A DNA stretch of 55,327 nucleotides from Oscillospiraceae bacterium. Its GTDB lineage: Bacteria > Bacillota > Clostridia > Oscillospirales > Acutalibacteraceae. Made by a program: the position numbers and the translations under genes. The notes under the pieces are model-generated. The model had not been told where the DNA came from and ran no database searches. It saw only the letters and a program-made list of their open reading frames with translations. Location of the stretch: contig SVQE01000009.1 of the NCBI GenBank assembly GCA_015065505.1, positions 1 through 55,327 of the forward strand, written 5' to 3'. Below are positions 7,499-14,360 of the stretch, piece after piece (position 1 is the first letter of the stretch; each line of letters begins with the position of its first letter).

Positions 7499-8473
7499 TC
7501 AGCAAAACTTCTCTATAAACAAATCTAGATTTAATGCCATTGCTGGTCTGACAAGTGAAGGCTTATTTGCTTCAATGGAATCGATTGTTTCTGAATTGCA
7601 TTTGATCGCACATATGGAAGGCAGTTTATCCTCGTCGTCCCAAGCCCGACTTTCTTGTTCACAGAGATACCATGAATTGTAATGTTCTGAAGGAGGGCAA
7701 AATTTGAGCATGTAATCAAGGTTCTCAAACTCTTCTTTAGTAAGCAAATACAGATAATCATCAGTTTCGTCATTACCTATAATTTGGTCACCTTGATTAA
7801 CATTACGATGTGTTTTAACTATTAGCTGCTTTTCATCGTCAGAGAACAATCTGTTATATAACCATGTATTCATTTCTTCTCGAAGGTCTGAGGCTCTCCA
7901 GCTACAAGCAATTTCTGCACAGCCGAATTCTTCAGTTCCGTCTTCAATAATATTGTATCCTGATTGATGATAAACACTTGGAAGCAATCCGGTTTGACTA
8001 ACTAGATACAGTATGTTGTTGATAACATCGACCTTGTAAGGAAGCCAGCTTATTTTAATTGATTCTCCTTTTTTGTTTTTATTTGAACCAAAGTATATAG
8101 GTTCTTTAATCAATCGGTATTTTATTATCTGGCAAAGGCGTTCCTCTTTATCATTCAAAATACGCAGTCCCTGTTCATAAAACAGGAGAAAATCTCTGGT
8201 AGCTGTGTGACCGACCTCCTTGCGTATGTTACCTATTTGCACAAAGAAATCTTCGTCACAATCAGTCTTGTCTTTCTGTGATTTTACAACAAATTCTTTT
8301 ACCTTCTTAACCGATTCATCGTATACATTGATTTTATGTGTTGTCAGCGACTCAAGGCACATCAGTTGTCTTTCTTTGTTAAATTCTCTGATACAACTAA
8401 TAAGCATATCCATCGGCATAGTATCTGCAAGGATAATTAACTTATCGTATTTCTCAATAAGACTTTCAAACAT
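7499..8473 (-). CDS. DUF6273-like domain protein
   Basis: 324 aa, function unknown. The N-terminal ~110 residues are helical and charged. The C-terminal half (about 130-324) follows the DUF6273 pattern: KISWLPYKVDVINNILYLVS, then a WR..DLREEMNTWLYNRLFSDDEKQLI block, DYLYLLTKEEFENL, and an ending VRPAMALNLD. This fold is related to formylglycine-generating-enzyme-like domains and is common in gut Firmicutes and their mobile elements. AAAGGAG lies before the ATG and the gene starts 15 nt after the stop of the membrane protein upstream. It is probably the last gene of the operon that begins with the glycine-rich protein at 9810. Confidence 0.65.
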   Translation of the reverse strand: MFESLIEKYDKLIILADTMPMDMLISCIREFNKERQLMCLESLTTHKINVYDESVKKVKEFVVKSQKDKTDCDEDFFVQIGNIRKEVGHTATRDFLLFYEQGLRILNDKEERLCQIIKYRLIKEPIYFGSNKNKKGESIKISWLPYKVDVINNILYLVSQTGLLPSVYHQSGYNIIEDGTEEFGCAEIACSWRASDLREEMNTWLYNRLFSDDEKQLIVKTHRNVNQGDQIIGNDETDDYLYLLTKEEFENLDYMLKFCPPSEHYNSWYLCEQESRAWDDEDKLPSICAIKCNSETIDSIEANKPSLVRPAMALNLDLFIEKFC

Positions 8474-8488
8474 ATTGGTCCACTCCTT

Positions 8489-9511
8489 TTATTCTTTTTT
8501 ACTGAAATACCGTCTATCAGCACGCATCATCATGAAAAGACAATATATTTTCCTATCTTTTTCTTCTTGAACCGTACATTCTTGAATATCTTTTAATGCT
8601 TTAAAGAAATCTCTTAATTTCTCACTTGTATCATCAAGTCCTTCGCTGCACATCGACTTAAACTTTAAAAAATCATCAACCATCTTGTCAATGAAATCCT
8701 TACCGTAAAGGTTGTGTTCAAGAATATAATCAAGATATTGACCTTCTTCTGTGATTCCTTTGTAAAAGATATTGTAATCTATACCTGAGCCCAGTTGCTG
8801 TTCGTAAAGATTTCTCAACATATACACTTCAAATATTGTCTGTATAGGGTCTATGAGGGTGTCATCTGATTTATATAATTCCGCAAACTCATCTAAATCG
8901 TCATTTATTATCTCGTTGTTCTCAGTAAAGTTATATTTTTTCATGTTGAACATTATTGAGACAAAGAAAAATATTTGTGATAGGCAATAGTAAACTGTGC
9001 TGTTTTGATCTGTTGAAAATGGTATGTAAACTATCACTACATATACGATTATCGTAACATATACACAGATGTTTAGTATCAATGATGCTTTCAAAAAGAT
9101 TTTACTATTAGCGAAAGCTGCAATAAAATTGACTATCGACCCTACAAAACACGCTGTTAGAATCGGTTCTGCAAAAGCAATAGTTCTCATATAGGTGGGT
9201 ATTACGAAATACGAAAGCGCAAGTATACACCAGAGAAATAGTTGCCACGATAGATCGAATTTTAAGTAGTTATTGAGAGGTTTCTCTTTAAACGTACCAA
9301 TACAATGAACTACATACGGCACTATCAATAACGGTAAAAATATTAGCTGCGATGGTTTCCTGTTAGCTACGTTGCTTTCTACAATAATCTGATACACAAC
9401 TGCTCCAAGCATTGTTAATAAGGCTACAAGTGCTGATGTGCGGTTTGAAAAACGATTAAGTCTTCTGATTAGTGAATCTATATCACGATATAACTTGTTG
9501 TCTTCTGTCAT
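8489..9511 (-). CDS. Polytopic membrane protein with cytoplasmic helical domain
   Basis: A 340-aa protein of unknown function. It has about six hydrophobic segments between residues 25 and 190, then a soluble, acidic, helical region of about 150 residues rich in Asp/Glu/Lys. The upstream ATG at 9616 is rejected because it runs into the hairpin and glycine-gene terminus; AAAGGAG sits 9 nt before the ATG at 9511 (MTEDNKLYRDI). It lies between the glycine-rich repeat protein and the DUF6273 gene, all minus strand, suggesting an operon controlled by the promoter-like element at 9857-9886. Confidence 0.7.
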   Translation of the reverse strand: MTEDNKLYRDIDSLIRRLNRFSNRTSALVALLTMLGAVVYQIIVESNVANRKPSQLIFLPLLIVPYVVHCIGTFKEKPLNNYLKFDLSWQLFLWCILALSYFVIPTYMRTIAFAEPILTACFVGSIVNFIAAFANSKIFLKASLILNICVYVTIIVYVVIVYIPFSTDQNSTVYYCLSQIFFFVSIMFNMKKYNFTENNEIINDDLDEFAELYKSDDTLIDPIQTIFEVYMLRNLYEQQLGSGIDYNIFYKGITEEGQYLDYILEHNLYGKDFIDKMVDDFLKFKSMCSEGLDDTSEKLRDFFKALKDIQECTVQEEKDRKIYCLFMMMRADRRYFSKKE

Positions 9512-9538
9512 AATAAAATTCTCCTTTGTTATGTGATT

Positions 9539-9561
9539 AGCCCTTGGCATCGCCAAGGGCT
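9539..9561 (-). promoter_or_regulatory. Perfect hairpin between two genes of one operon
   Basis: A 10-bp perfect stem AGCCCTTGGC/GCCAAGGGCT with a 3-nt loop, no T-run on either side. It may stabilise or process the mRNA after the abundant small-protein gene rather than terminate it. Confidence 0.5.
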
Positions 9562-9579
9562 GTTTCTGTGGTGTATTTG

Positions 9580-9810
9580 TTAAGAGTTGGACCACCAGCC
9601 ACCACCTGATCGCCACATGCCGCCTGAATCCACACCTCCGGAGCCAGCCGGTCTATAAGTGCCTGTACTGTCAATACCGCCACAACCAGCGTCTCTCCAA
9701 GTGCCACTTGCATCAATGCCACCTGAGCCAGGATCTCTCCATGTGCCACTGTAGTCATATCCACCTGAACCAGACTCTCTGTATACGCCTTTGCCATCAA
9801 AATATCCCAT
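9580..9810 (-). CDS. Glycine-rich 14-residue-repeat small protein
   Basis: A 76-aa protein of unknown function made almost entirely of tandem repeats of about 14 residues with the pattern R-x-x-G-[SC]-G-G-x-D-x-[ST]-G-[TM]-[WY], four copies, after a start MGYFDGKGVYRE and before a Gly/Trp tail. The peptide at 11353-11454 begins MGYYDDQGFWH and shares the G-Y-[FY]-D-x-x-G-x-[WY] unit, so the two are probably relatives. There is no signal peptide. AAAGGAG is 8 nt before the ATG. The overlapping frame 9537-9800 is a shadow. The gene sits directly behind one of the five shared promoter-like elements. Confidence 0.75.
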   Translation of the reverse strand: MGYFDGKGVYRESGSGGYDYSGTWRDPGSGGIDASGTWRDAGCGGIDSTGTYRPAGSGGVDSGGMWRSGGGWWSNS

Positions 9811-9856
9811 AGTAAGTCTCCTTTCGAATTAAATGTTGTTTATGGGTTTTCATTTA

Positions 9857-9886
9857 GTTAATAATGCGTTTAATTAAAAAGTTAAG
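9857..9886 (-). promoter_or_regulatory. Shared promoter-like element, copy E
   Basis: On the minus strand ACTTAACTTTTT, 13 nt, ATTAAC (11-mer 9886-9876, hexamer 9862-9857). About 50 nt upstream of the glycine-rich protein ATG. Spacing is identical to the other four copies. Confidence 0.8.
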
Positions 9887-9904
9887 TGAGTTTTTGATTT
9901 TCTT

Positions 9905-9930
9905 GGGCGAGTTTTCGCTCGCCCATTTTT
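9905..9930 (+). terminator. Hairpin after the CHAP amidase gene
   Basis: GGGCGAG (9905-9911)/CTCGCCC (9918-9924); the T-run (six T) lies on the plus-strand side, although the nearest gene end is the minus-strand CHAP gene at 9940. It may act as a 3' stability hairpin on the minus strand or terminate an antisense transcript. Confidence 0.45.
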
Positions 9931-9939
9931 TGTTGTTAC

Positions 9940-11295
9940 TTATTTCATATCCGACAGTTTCAGATACACATTTTTGCTTCCGCTTCCCCAAGGACATGCA
10001 CAATAGAGAGTCTTGGAATTTACAGATTTGAGGGTACAAATATCGCCGGTATAAGCTCTGCCAATATAATTTATAGCGTTAGCGTCACTGTATGCATTAA
10101 TATATTTTGTACACTTAAATTTAAGCTCTGTAACCTTGAAGTAAACTGTTTTCGTTGAATTTCCCCAGGGGCACCTGCATTCAGCCCAATTATTTTTATA
10201 GATCTTTGTAATCTGAATCTTGTCTCCTGTGTAAATACGTCCGATTTTGCTTCCGTTTACACTACTGTATGCATTAACATAGTTCGCTGCCTTAAGATAG
10301 AAGTTAACAGAAATATAGTTGTTTGAAGTAACACTGGTGGTGTTAAAGTCCGAAAGCTTGAGATAGATTGATTTTGTTCCGCCATTCCAAGGGCAAGCAC
10401 AATAGAGAGTCTTGGAATTTACGGATTTGAGGGTACAAATATCGCCAATATAAGCTCTGCCAATATAATTTATAGCGTTAGCGTCACTGTATGCATTAAT
10501 ATATTTTGTACACTTAAACTTGAGATCTCCAACTCTGAAATAAACCGTCTTGATTGTTCCACCTGTCCAAGAGCATTTGGCAGCAGCCCATCCGTTTGAA
10601 TAGATGGTAATAACGTTGATTGTATCTCCAGAATAGATTCTTCCGATATTAGAACCATTCATGCCGTTATATGCTGTTACATAATTCGCTGCCAACAGTT
10701 TAAAGTTCGTACTAAATGATGTAACCTTTGTTGTAGAAGGTGCTGTTGTTGAACTTCCCTTATAGTTAGGTACGCCGAAATAGAAATTGGGAATGTATCT
10801 TCTGTTGGTGCAAACACAATACCCCTCTGCGCTGCCATTATTATTACTGTTACCTTCAATTGTGTAGAAGTAGTTCCCATCTGTATAGTACACTATACCT
10901 ACATGAGACCAGTCTTTAGTGAAGAAAATATCTCCAGATTTAGGTGTGTAATTACTTCCGTTATAGTACGGAATATTAAAGTAACTGGAACCTGCACCTG
11001 CACAAGCAGAATTCTTTATAACTGAGGTTGGAATACCTGCCTGTCTAGCACACCAGCTTACAAACATTGCACACCAAGGATTATAATTCAGTCCATACCA
11101 TGCACCATACTTGGTATTATTGTTTTTTCCCTCTGTATATCCGAGCTGAGTCTTTGCAACCTGAACAATGTCAGTTCTCTGATTGCCTGTGTTCTTGTAG
11201 GTGTTTTCATATGCTGCAAAAGCAGTCGTTGCCATTCCCGTTGACACGCTTAATACCATAATTAATGCGAGAAATAAACTTGTAATCTTTTTCAT
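9940..11295 (-). CDS. Secreted CHAP amidase with four SH3-like cell-wall repeats
   Basis: A 451-aa exported peptidoglycan hydrolase. Signal peptide 1-28 (ending AFA), CHAP/NlpC-like domain about 35-175 with catalytic Cys75 (NPWCAMFVSWCA) and His131 (WSHVGIVYY), then a linker and four SH3b-like repeats of about 65 residues in an A-B-A-B order. The units alternate ANYVxAYxxxNGSxIGRIYxGD with KCTKYINAYSDANAINYIGRAY. The two B repeats are almost identical at DNA level. AAGGAG precedes the ATG. It lies 57 nt behind the 33-aa peptide gene and is probably co-transcribed from the element at 11502-11531. It might open the wall for an envelope machine or DNA transfer (inference). Confidence 0.88.
   Translation of the reverse strand: MKKITSLFLALIMVLSVSTGMATTAFAAYENTYKNTGNQRTDIVQVAKTQLGYTEGKNNNTKYGAWYGLNYNPWCAMFVSWCARQAGIPTSVIKNSACAGAGSSYFNIPYYNGSNYTPKSGDIFFTKDWSHVGIVYYTDGNYFYTIEGNSNNNGSAEGYCVCTNRRYIPNFYFGVPNYKGSSTTAPSTTKVTSFSTNFKLLAANYVTAYNGMNGSNIGRIYSGDTINVITIYSNGWAAAKCSWTGGTIKTVYFRVGDLKFKCTKYINAYSDANAINYIGRAYIGDICTLKSVNSKTLYCACPWNGGTKSIYLKLSDFNTTSVTSNNYISVNFYLKAANYVNAYSSVNGSKIGRIYTGDKIQITKIYKNNWAECRCPWGNSTKTVYFKVTELKFKCTKYINAYSDANAINYIGRAYTGDICTLKSVNSKTLYCACPWGSGSKNVYLKLSDMK
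9998..10119. repeat. Direct repeat, copy 1 (inside CHAP amidase gene)
   Basis: About 122 bp nearly identical to 10397-10518, exactly 399 bp apart (133 codons), encoding the second B-type SH3-like repeat. Low divergence points to recent duplication or gene conversion. Confidence 0.9.
10397..10518. repeat. Direct repeat, copy 2 (inside CHAP amidase gene)
   Basis: Partner of 9998-10119. Only a few substitutions are visible across the unit. Confidence 0.9.
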
Positions 11296-11352
11296 AATAA
11301 TCTCCTTTGTAATTTAATAGATTTTGTTTTTTCTTGTTTTATTTGTTTGGTC

Positions 11353-11454
11353 CTATTCATCATCTGACTTGTTGGCACTATGGTAGTACCCGTCAGAATC
11401 ATATCCGGACTCATTTTTTGTATGCCAAAAGCCCTGGTCATCATAGTATCCCAT
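11353..11454 (-). CDS. 33-aa GYYD-type peptide
   Basis: A short gene easily missed by gene callers. It encodes MGYYDDQGFWH... and contains two degenerate copies of a unit G-Y-[YD]-D-x-[DG]-G-x-[WY]-[YH]-H, rich in Tyr, Asp, Gly and His, with an acidic end. It resembles the start of the 76-aa protein at 9580-9810. A perfect AAAGGAGG lies 7 nt before the ATG, and one of the five shared promoter-like elements lies about 50 nt upstream, which supports real expression. The CHAP amidase gene follows 57 nt later. Function unknown. Confidence 0.7.
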   Translation of the reverse strand: MGYYDDQGFWHTKNESGYDSDGYYHSANKSDDE

Positions 11455-11501
11455 GCAAAAACCTCCTTTCGTTTTTCACTGTGTTTTTGTTCTTACACAT
11501 G

Positions 11502-11531
11502 GTTAATAAAGCCTATTTGCAAAAAGTTAAG
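11502..11531 (-). promoter_or_regulatory. Shared promoter-like element, copy D
   Basis: Minus strand: ACTTAACTTTTT, 13 nt, ATTAAC (11-mer 11531-11521, hexamer 11507-11502). Upstream of the 33-aa peptide and CHAP amidase. Confidence 0.82.
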
Positions 11532-11549
11532 TGTTTTTTGAAAGTTTTT

Positions 11550-11687
11550 TCAAAAATTTTCACACCATCTTTTGTGTTTCTGTTTTCTCGAATACTGCTT
11601 TTTGCTTTTAACGACCCTCTCATAATAAGGTTGCCAAGTCGGACGTTCTTTTCTTTTTTCTCTTTCAACGTTTTTTTGCAACATCAT
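11550..11687 (-). CDS. 45-aa very basic peptide
   Basis: A short unrecognised gene. The 45-residue product starts MMLQKNVEREKRKERP, contains TWQPYYERVVKSKKQYS and ends WCENF; about a third of residues are Lys/Arg, with several aromatic residues. This suggests a nucleic-acid-binding or ribosome-associated peptide, but no family is recognised. AGAGGTG precedes a double ATG (11687 and 11684). One of the shared promoter-like elements lies about 27 nt upstream of the ATG. It sits between the sigma-like gene and the 33-aa peptide gene, each with its own element. Confidence 0.6.
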   Translation of the reverse strand: MMLQKNVEREKRKERPTWQPYYERVVKSKKQYSRKQKHKRWCENF

Positions 11688-11713
11688 AATCACCTCTTTT
11701 GTTTTGTCAATTA

Positions 11714-11743
11714 GTTAATAATTCCTTTTTGGGAATTATTAAG
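11714..11743 (-). promoter_or_regulatory. Shared promoter-like element, copy C
   Basis: Minus strand: GCTTAATAATTC, 13 nt, ATTAAC (11-mer 11743-11733, hexamer 11719-11714). The most divergent -35-like half of the five, but spacing is unchanged. Confidence 0.75.
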
Positions 11744-11765
11744 CCTTTCTGGAAAAATATTTTGA

Positions 11766-11800
11766 ATAAAAAAAGAAGTAACCGCATCTGCGATTACTCC
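11766..11800 (-). terminator. Terminator of the sigma-like operon
   Basis: Minus strand: GTAATCGCA/TGCGGTTAC stem (11797-11789 with 11786-11778, one wobble) then CTTTTTTT. It closes the DUF1292/CARF-like/sigma operon just after the stop at 11817. Confidence 0.8.
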
Positions 11801-11816
11801 TTTATTGACAATAATA

Positions 11817-13166
11817 TTATCTTTTCAATAACGCCTCTTGATATTTTATGTAGTTACTCATGTGTTCTGAGACTCGCGAGACTGTTGCTCCCTCACCAGT
11901 TTCAAGATTTTTACGAGTCTTATATTTATATGCGCCGTATATGCGGCCCTCATCTACAAGCTTTAATTTTCCTTTGTTTTTAGAATCTTTACTTTCTACT
12001 TCTGTTATACTTATGTTTGAATCTAATAGTTTTTTATCAAACAAAGAAGAATCAAGGTCTCGATATTTCTTAAAAGCTGCAGATTCAACATCTGTTAATT
12101 TAAATATATTTGGTAACAGTACAATGAAATGTATGAAGTCTTTATCACAGCAACCAAGAATCTTGTCATTTGATTTATAAAGATACTCTTGAATAAACGG
12201 AATGGCTTTTAGATATTTCACTACATCACAAGCATAAAACATCTGGAAATGCTCATATTTTTCAGGTGTTGCCTTTCTCTTATCGTTGTTATAGTGTTTG
12301 TAAAACTCTGTCAGAACGAGCATTTGTGAGAAATTATTAGCTATTCTTTTTACTCTTTCTGTCACTTCTATATCTGTTCCAATAGGAGGTTCATTTGATG
12401 GTATATCTATTGGTGTATCACCATCGTCAATTATTCCATCTAACGAATCCATTTTCTGTTGTTGTAAAATTCTTCTAAATCCACCAACTTCAACCGCTGT
12501 GATTTTTTTTGATTCTGAATTTCTTTTGTTATATTCTTTTGCAATTATTTCGTCATTGGGGATTGTACCATTCGTTGATAAATAATAATTCTCTATTCTT
12601 TTGATTTCTGAAATAATTTTGTAAGCCTTATCTTTTTTTATTCTAATCCAATTGGACTCTTCTAAAACATCGCTTTTTATCTGTAAAAGGATTTTGTCAT
12701 TCATAGAATAAAGAAAAAAGCTTGTATTCTTTTCTTTGTCGTACCCTTCTAATAATTTCAGGAATTTTTCATAGGTATAACTTACAATAACATCCAAATA
12801 ATTGCTTTTATCTTCAATTGGCATTTCATAACTGTTCATTATGAAAAAGTTATACAAAATGGGATTGTAGTAGATTATCATATAGCGTATAGCATTAAAC
12901 AAACCAACAATATATTCTCTAATGTCTTTTTTTGCTTGGTCTAATGATGAACAATATAACAATGCCATAAAGTTTATCAAATCCACAACTGTTTTCGGTT
13001 TCTCGGTTTCTTCTTTATAAAAATCTTGAATTCTCTCATTAATGCTTTCATCAAAATCATTTCCCATTTTGATTTTAGGAAATTCGAGTGCATTTGTATT
13101 TAAATAACGCCATCCAGAATAATCTCCGAATTGTTCAATTCGGTATTTTTTTATATAGTTTTCCAT
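11817..13166 (-). CDS. Divergent sigma-70 family factor
   Basis: A 449-aa protein that I read as an RNA polymerase sigma factor unlike the usual sporulation or ECF groups. Residues ~75-180 match region 2: helices followed by GYDKEKNTSFFLYS (141-154, compare the YDPxKGxxFxxYA core) and SNWIRIKKDKAYKI (171-184, compare the IRIP segment of region 2.4/3). Residues 200-250 match region 3: TIPNDEIIAKEYNK, then KITAVEVGGF and the diagnostic MDSLDGIIDDGD. Residues ~250-420 are a helical insert, and the last ~25 residues (ATVSRVSEHMSNYIKYQEAL) resemble a region 4.2 helix-turn-helix. It is the third gene of a minus-strand operon whose upstream element occurs five times nearby, suggesting autoregulation and a local regulon. 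No anti-sigma factor is obvious; the CARF-like or DUF1292 protein could fill that role (inference). Confidence 0.7.
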   Translation of the reverse strand: MENYIKKYRIEQFGDYSGWRYLNTNALEFPKIKMGNDFDESINERIQDFYKEETEKPKTVVDLINFMALLYCSSLDQAKKDIREYIVGLFNAIRYMIIYYNPILYNFFIMNSYEMPIEDKSNYLDVIVSYTYEKFLKLLEGYDKEKNTSFFLYSMNDKILLQIKSDVLEESNWIRIKKDKAYKIISEIKRIENYYLSTNGTIPNDEIIAKEYNKRNSESKKITAVEVGGFRRILQQQKMDSLDGIIDDGDTPIDIPSNEPPIGTDIEVTERVKRIANNFSQMLVLTEFYKHYNNDKRKATPEKYEHFQMFYACDVVKYLKAIPFIQEYLYKSNDKILGCCDKDFIHFIVLLPNIFKLTDVESAAFKKYRDLDSSLFDKKLLDSNISITEVESKDSKNKGKLKLVDEGRIYGAYKYKTRKNLETGEGATVSRVSEHMSNYIKYQEALLKR

Positions 13167-13195
13167 AATATCCCTCTTTTTAAATAGGTTAGAAT

Positions 13196-13804
13196 TTACA
13201 TCAATGATTTTAGAAATTCAGTTGGATTGTCTATATCTGCTTGCCCTACATTATTAATGATCTCATCCATGTACAAAAGCGACGTTACGTCGTATATTTT
13301 GATTTCGTTTGTATTGAAATCTTTGCTTCCGTATGCAAGACATTCTACAACAGTATTTTTCTTTATCCTTAAACAATAGTTTAATGCCATTATTTCAATT
13401 ATTGGAAGCGGTTTTGTTCCATAAGAAATGTCAGCAAAAACCGTATCTCCTTCATTGATTTCTTCAATGATTCTCATAAAAGTGTTCAAGTGTGCTTCTA
13501 CAGTTTCATCATAAGTTATTTTTATTTCTTTTATGCTGTAATCAATATCTGATAAATATTTCTTTGCGTGCTCAAGAAACTTTGCATAATGAACCTTACA
13601 ATTCGGACAAGCATCGTCATCTGTAAAAACTACAATTAATTCGACTTTCTCTCCTTTCTTGCTATATCCTTTAACTAAAGGTAACACAGGAAAGCAAGTA
13701 CAGATATCCGTATCAAGTTTCTCGTTATTAGCAGCAATATATATGCTATCTGTTAAAAACTCCGGCTTTTGCATAGGCGGTATCGTTGTAATAAATATTT
13801 TCAT
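13196..13804 (-). CDS. CARF-like (TM1812/Csx1-type fold) domain protein
   Basis: A 202-aa soluble protein. The start MKIFITTIPP and the motif FADISYGTKPLPIIEIM (residues 123-139) match the pattern of CRISPR-associated Rossmann-fold (CARF) proteins of the TM1812/Csx1 group, where a D-[IL]-[ST]-[HY]-G-x-[RK]-x-[LI]-P loop follows a beta strand. The following ALNYCLRIKKNTVVECLAYGS strand and DVTSLLYMDEIINNV helix also fit. A CPNC pair (66-69) is unusual. No HEPN or other effector domain is attached and no cas genes or CRISPR array lie in the window. It starts 27 nt after the DUF1292 gene and ends 29 nt before the sigma-like gene, so it may be a nucleotide-sensing regulator of that factor (inference). 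Confidence 0.55.
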   Translation of the reverse strand: MKIFITTIPPMQKPEFLTDSIYIAANNEKLDTDICTCFPVLPLVKGYSKKGEKVELIVVFTDDDACPNCKVHYAKFLEHAKKYLSDIDYSIKEIKITYDETVEAHLNTFMRIIEEINEGDTVFADISYGTKPLPIIEIMALNYCLRIKKNTVVECLAYGSKDFNTNEIKIYDVTSLLYMDEIINNVGQADIDNPTEFLKSLM

Positions 13805-13831
13805 TTTCTAGTAACTCCTTTATTTATGTAA

Positions 13832-14134
13832 TTAATCTTCAAAATTATACTCGTCTTTATGTTTTTCTTTAAATAGTTCAAAGACATCGTTTAATGTTTT
13901 CTCGTCATCAACACTTGTATACGATTCTTCGTCACTGTTTTCTTCATCTTTCACCAAAAGAATAACGACTTCTCCTGAATCATCTTTCGGTAGCAACACG
14001 ACGTATTCGTTGCTTTCATACTCAACAAGATCCAAGAATTCAAAGGATACAGGATTTCCTTTTTCATCGTCCAAGATGATGGTGTTGTCCAATTCATCAT
14101 CCAAATCATAATCATCAAATAGGTTTTCAAACAT
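13832..14134 (-). CDS. DUF1292 family acidic protein
   Basis: 100 codons, strongly acidic. The core ILDDEKGNPVSFEFLDLVEY, then EYVVLLPKDD and EVVILLVKDEEN, is the DUF1292 pattern (a small beta domain known from Firmicutes, near yrzB-type genes). The C-terminus is Asp/Glu-rich. The ATG at 14134 is preferred to the far upstream start at 14272 because AAGGAG lies 9 nt before it and the promoter-like element 14178-14207 would otherwise be inside the gene. First gene of the three-gene sigma operon. Its role here is unknown; acidic small proteins can act as nucleic-acid mimics or anti-sigma partners (inference). Confidence 0.75.
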   Translation of the reverse strand: MFENLFDDYDLDDELDNTIILDDEKGNPVSFEFLDLVEYESNEYVVLLPKDDSGEVVILLVKDEENSDEESYTSVDDEKTLNDVFELFKEKHKDEYNFED

Positions 14135-14177
14135 TTCATTTTCTCCTTTTTTGTTTATTCGTAGTTGCCTACATTTT

Positions 14178-14207
14178 GTTAATAAATGATAAATCGGAAA
14201 AGTTAAG
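14178..14207 (-). promoter_or_regulatory. Shared promoter-like element, copy B
   Basis: Minus strand: GCTTAACTTTTC, 13 nt, ATTAAC (11-mer 14207-14197, hexamer 14183-14178). Upstream of the DUF1292/CARF-like/sigma operon, so the sigma gene probably controls itself. Confidence 0.83.
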
Positions 14208-14300
14208 CGGAAATGTTCTTTTTTATTATACACAAGATAAAGTTGTTTTTCAATTATTTTCATTACTAACACGGTTTCTTAAGAAAATCTGCAAAAAGCG

Positions 14301-14330
14301 CTTAACTTTTTTGCAAATCCCTTTATTTAC
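14301..14330 (+). promoter_or_regulatory. Shared promoter-like element, copy A
   Basis: Plus strand: GCTTAACTTTTT, 13 nt, ATTTAC (11-mer 14301-14311, hexamer 14325-14330). The only plus-strand copy; it diverges from copy B with 93 nt between the two -35-like boxes and drives the membrane protein/VirD4-like operon. Confidence 0.82.
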
Positions 14331-14360
14331 TAATTGAAAACAATAAATGGAGGGATTTTT

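Noticed and set aside
9537-9800. 87-aa alternative frame over the glycine-rich gene
   Set aside because: It is a shadow of the repeat protein in another frame; the 9580-9810 frame has the ribosome site and regular 14-residue repeats.
13196-13804. Part of a CRISPR type III locus because of the CARF-like fold
   Set aside because: No cas10, csm/cmr, cas6 or array lies in the window; neighbours are DUF1292 and sigma-like genes.
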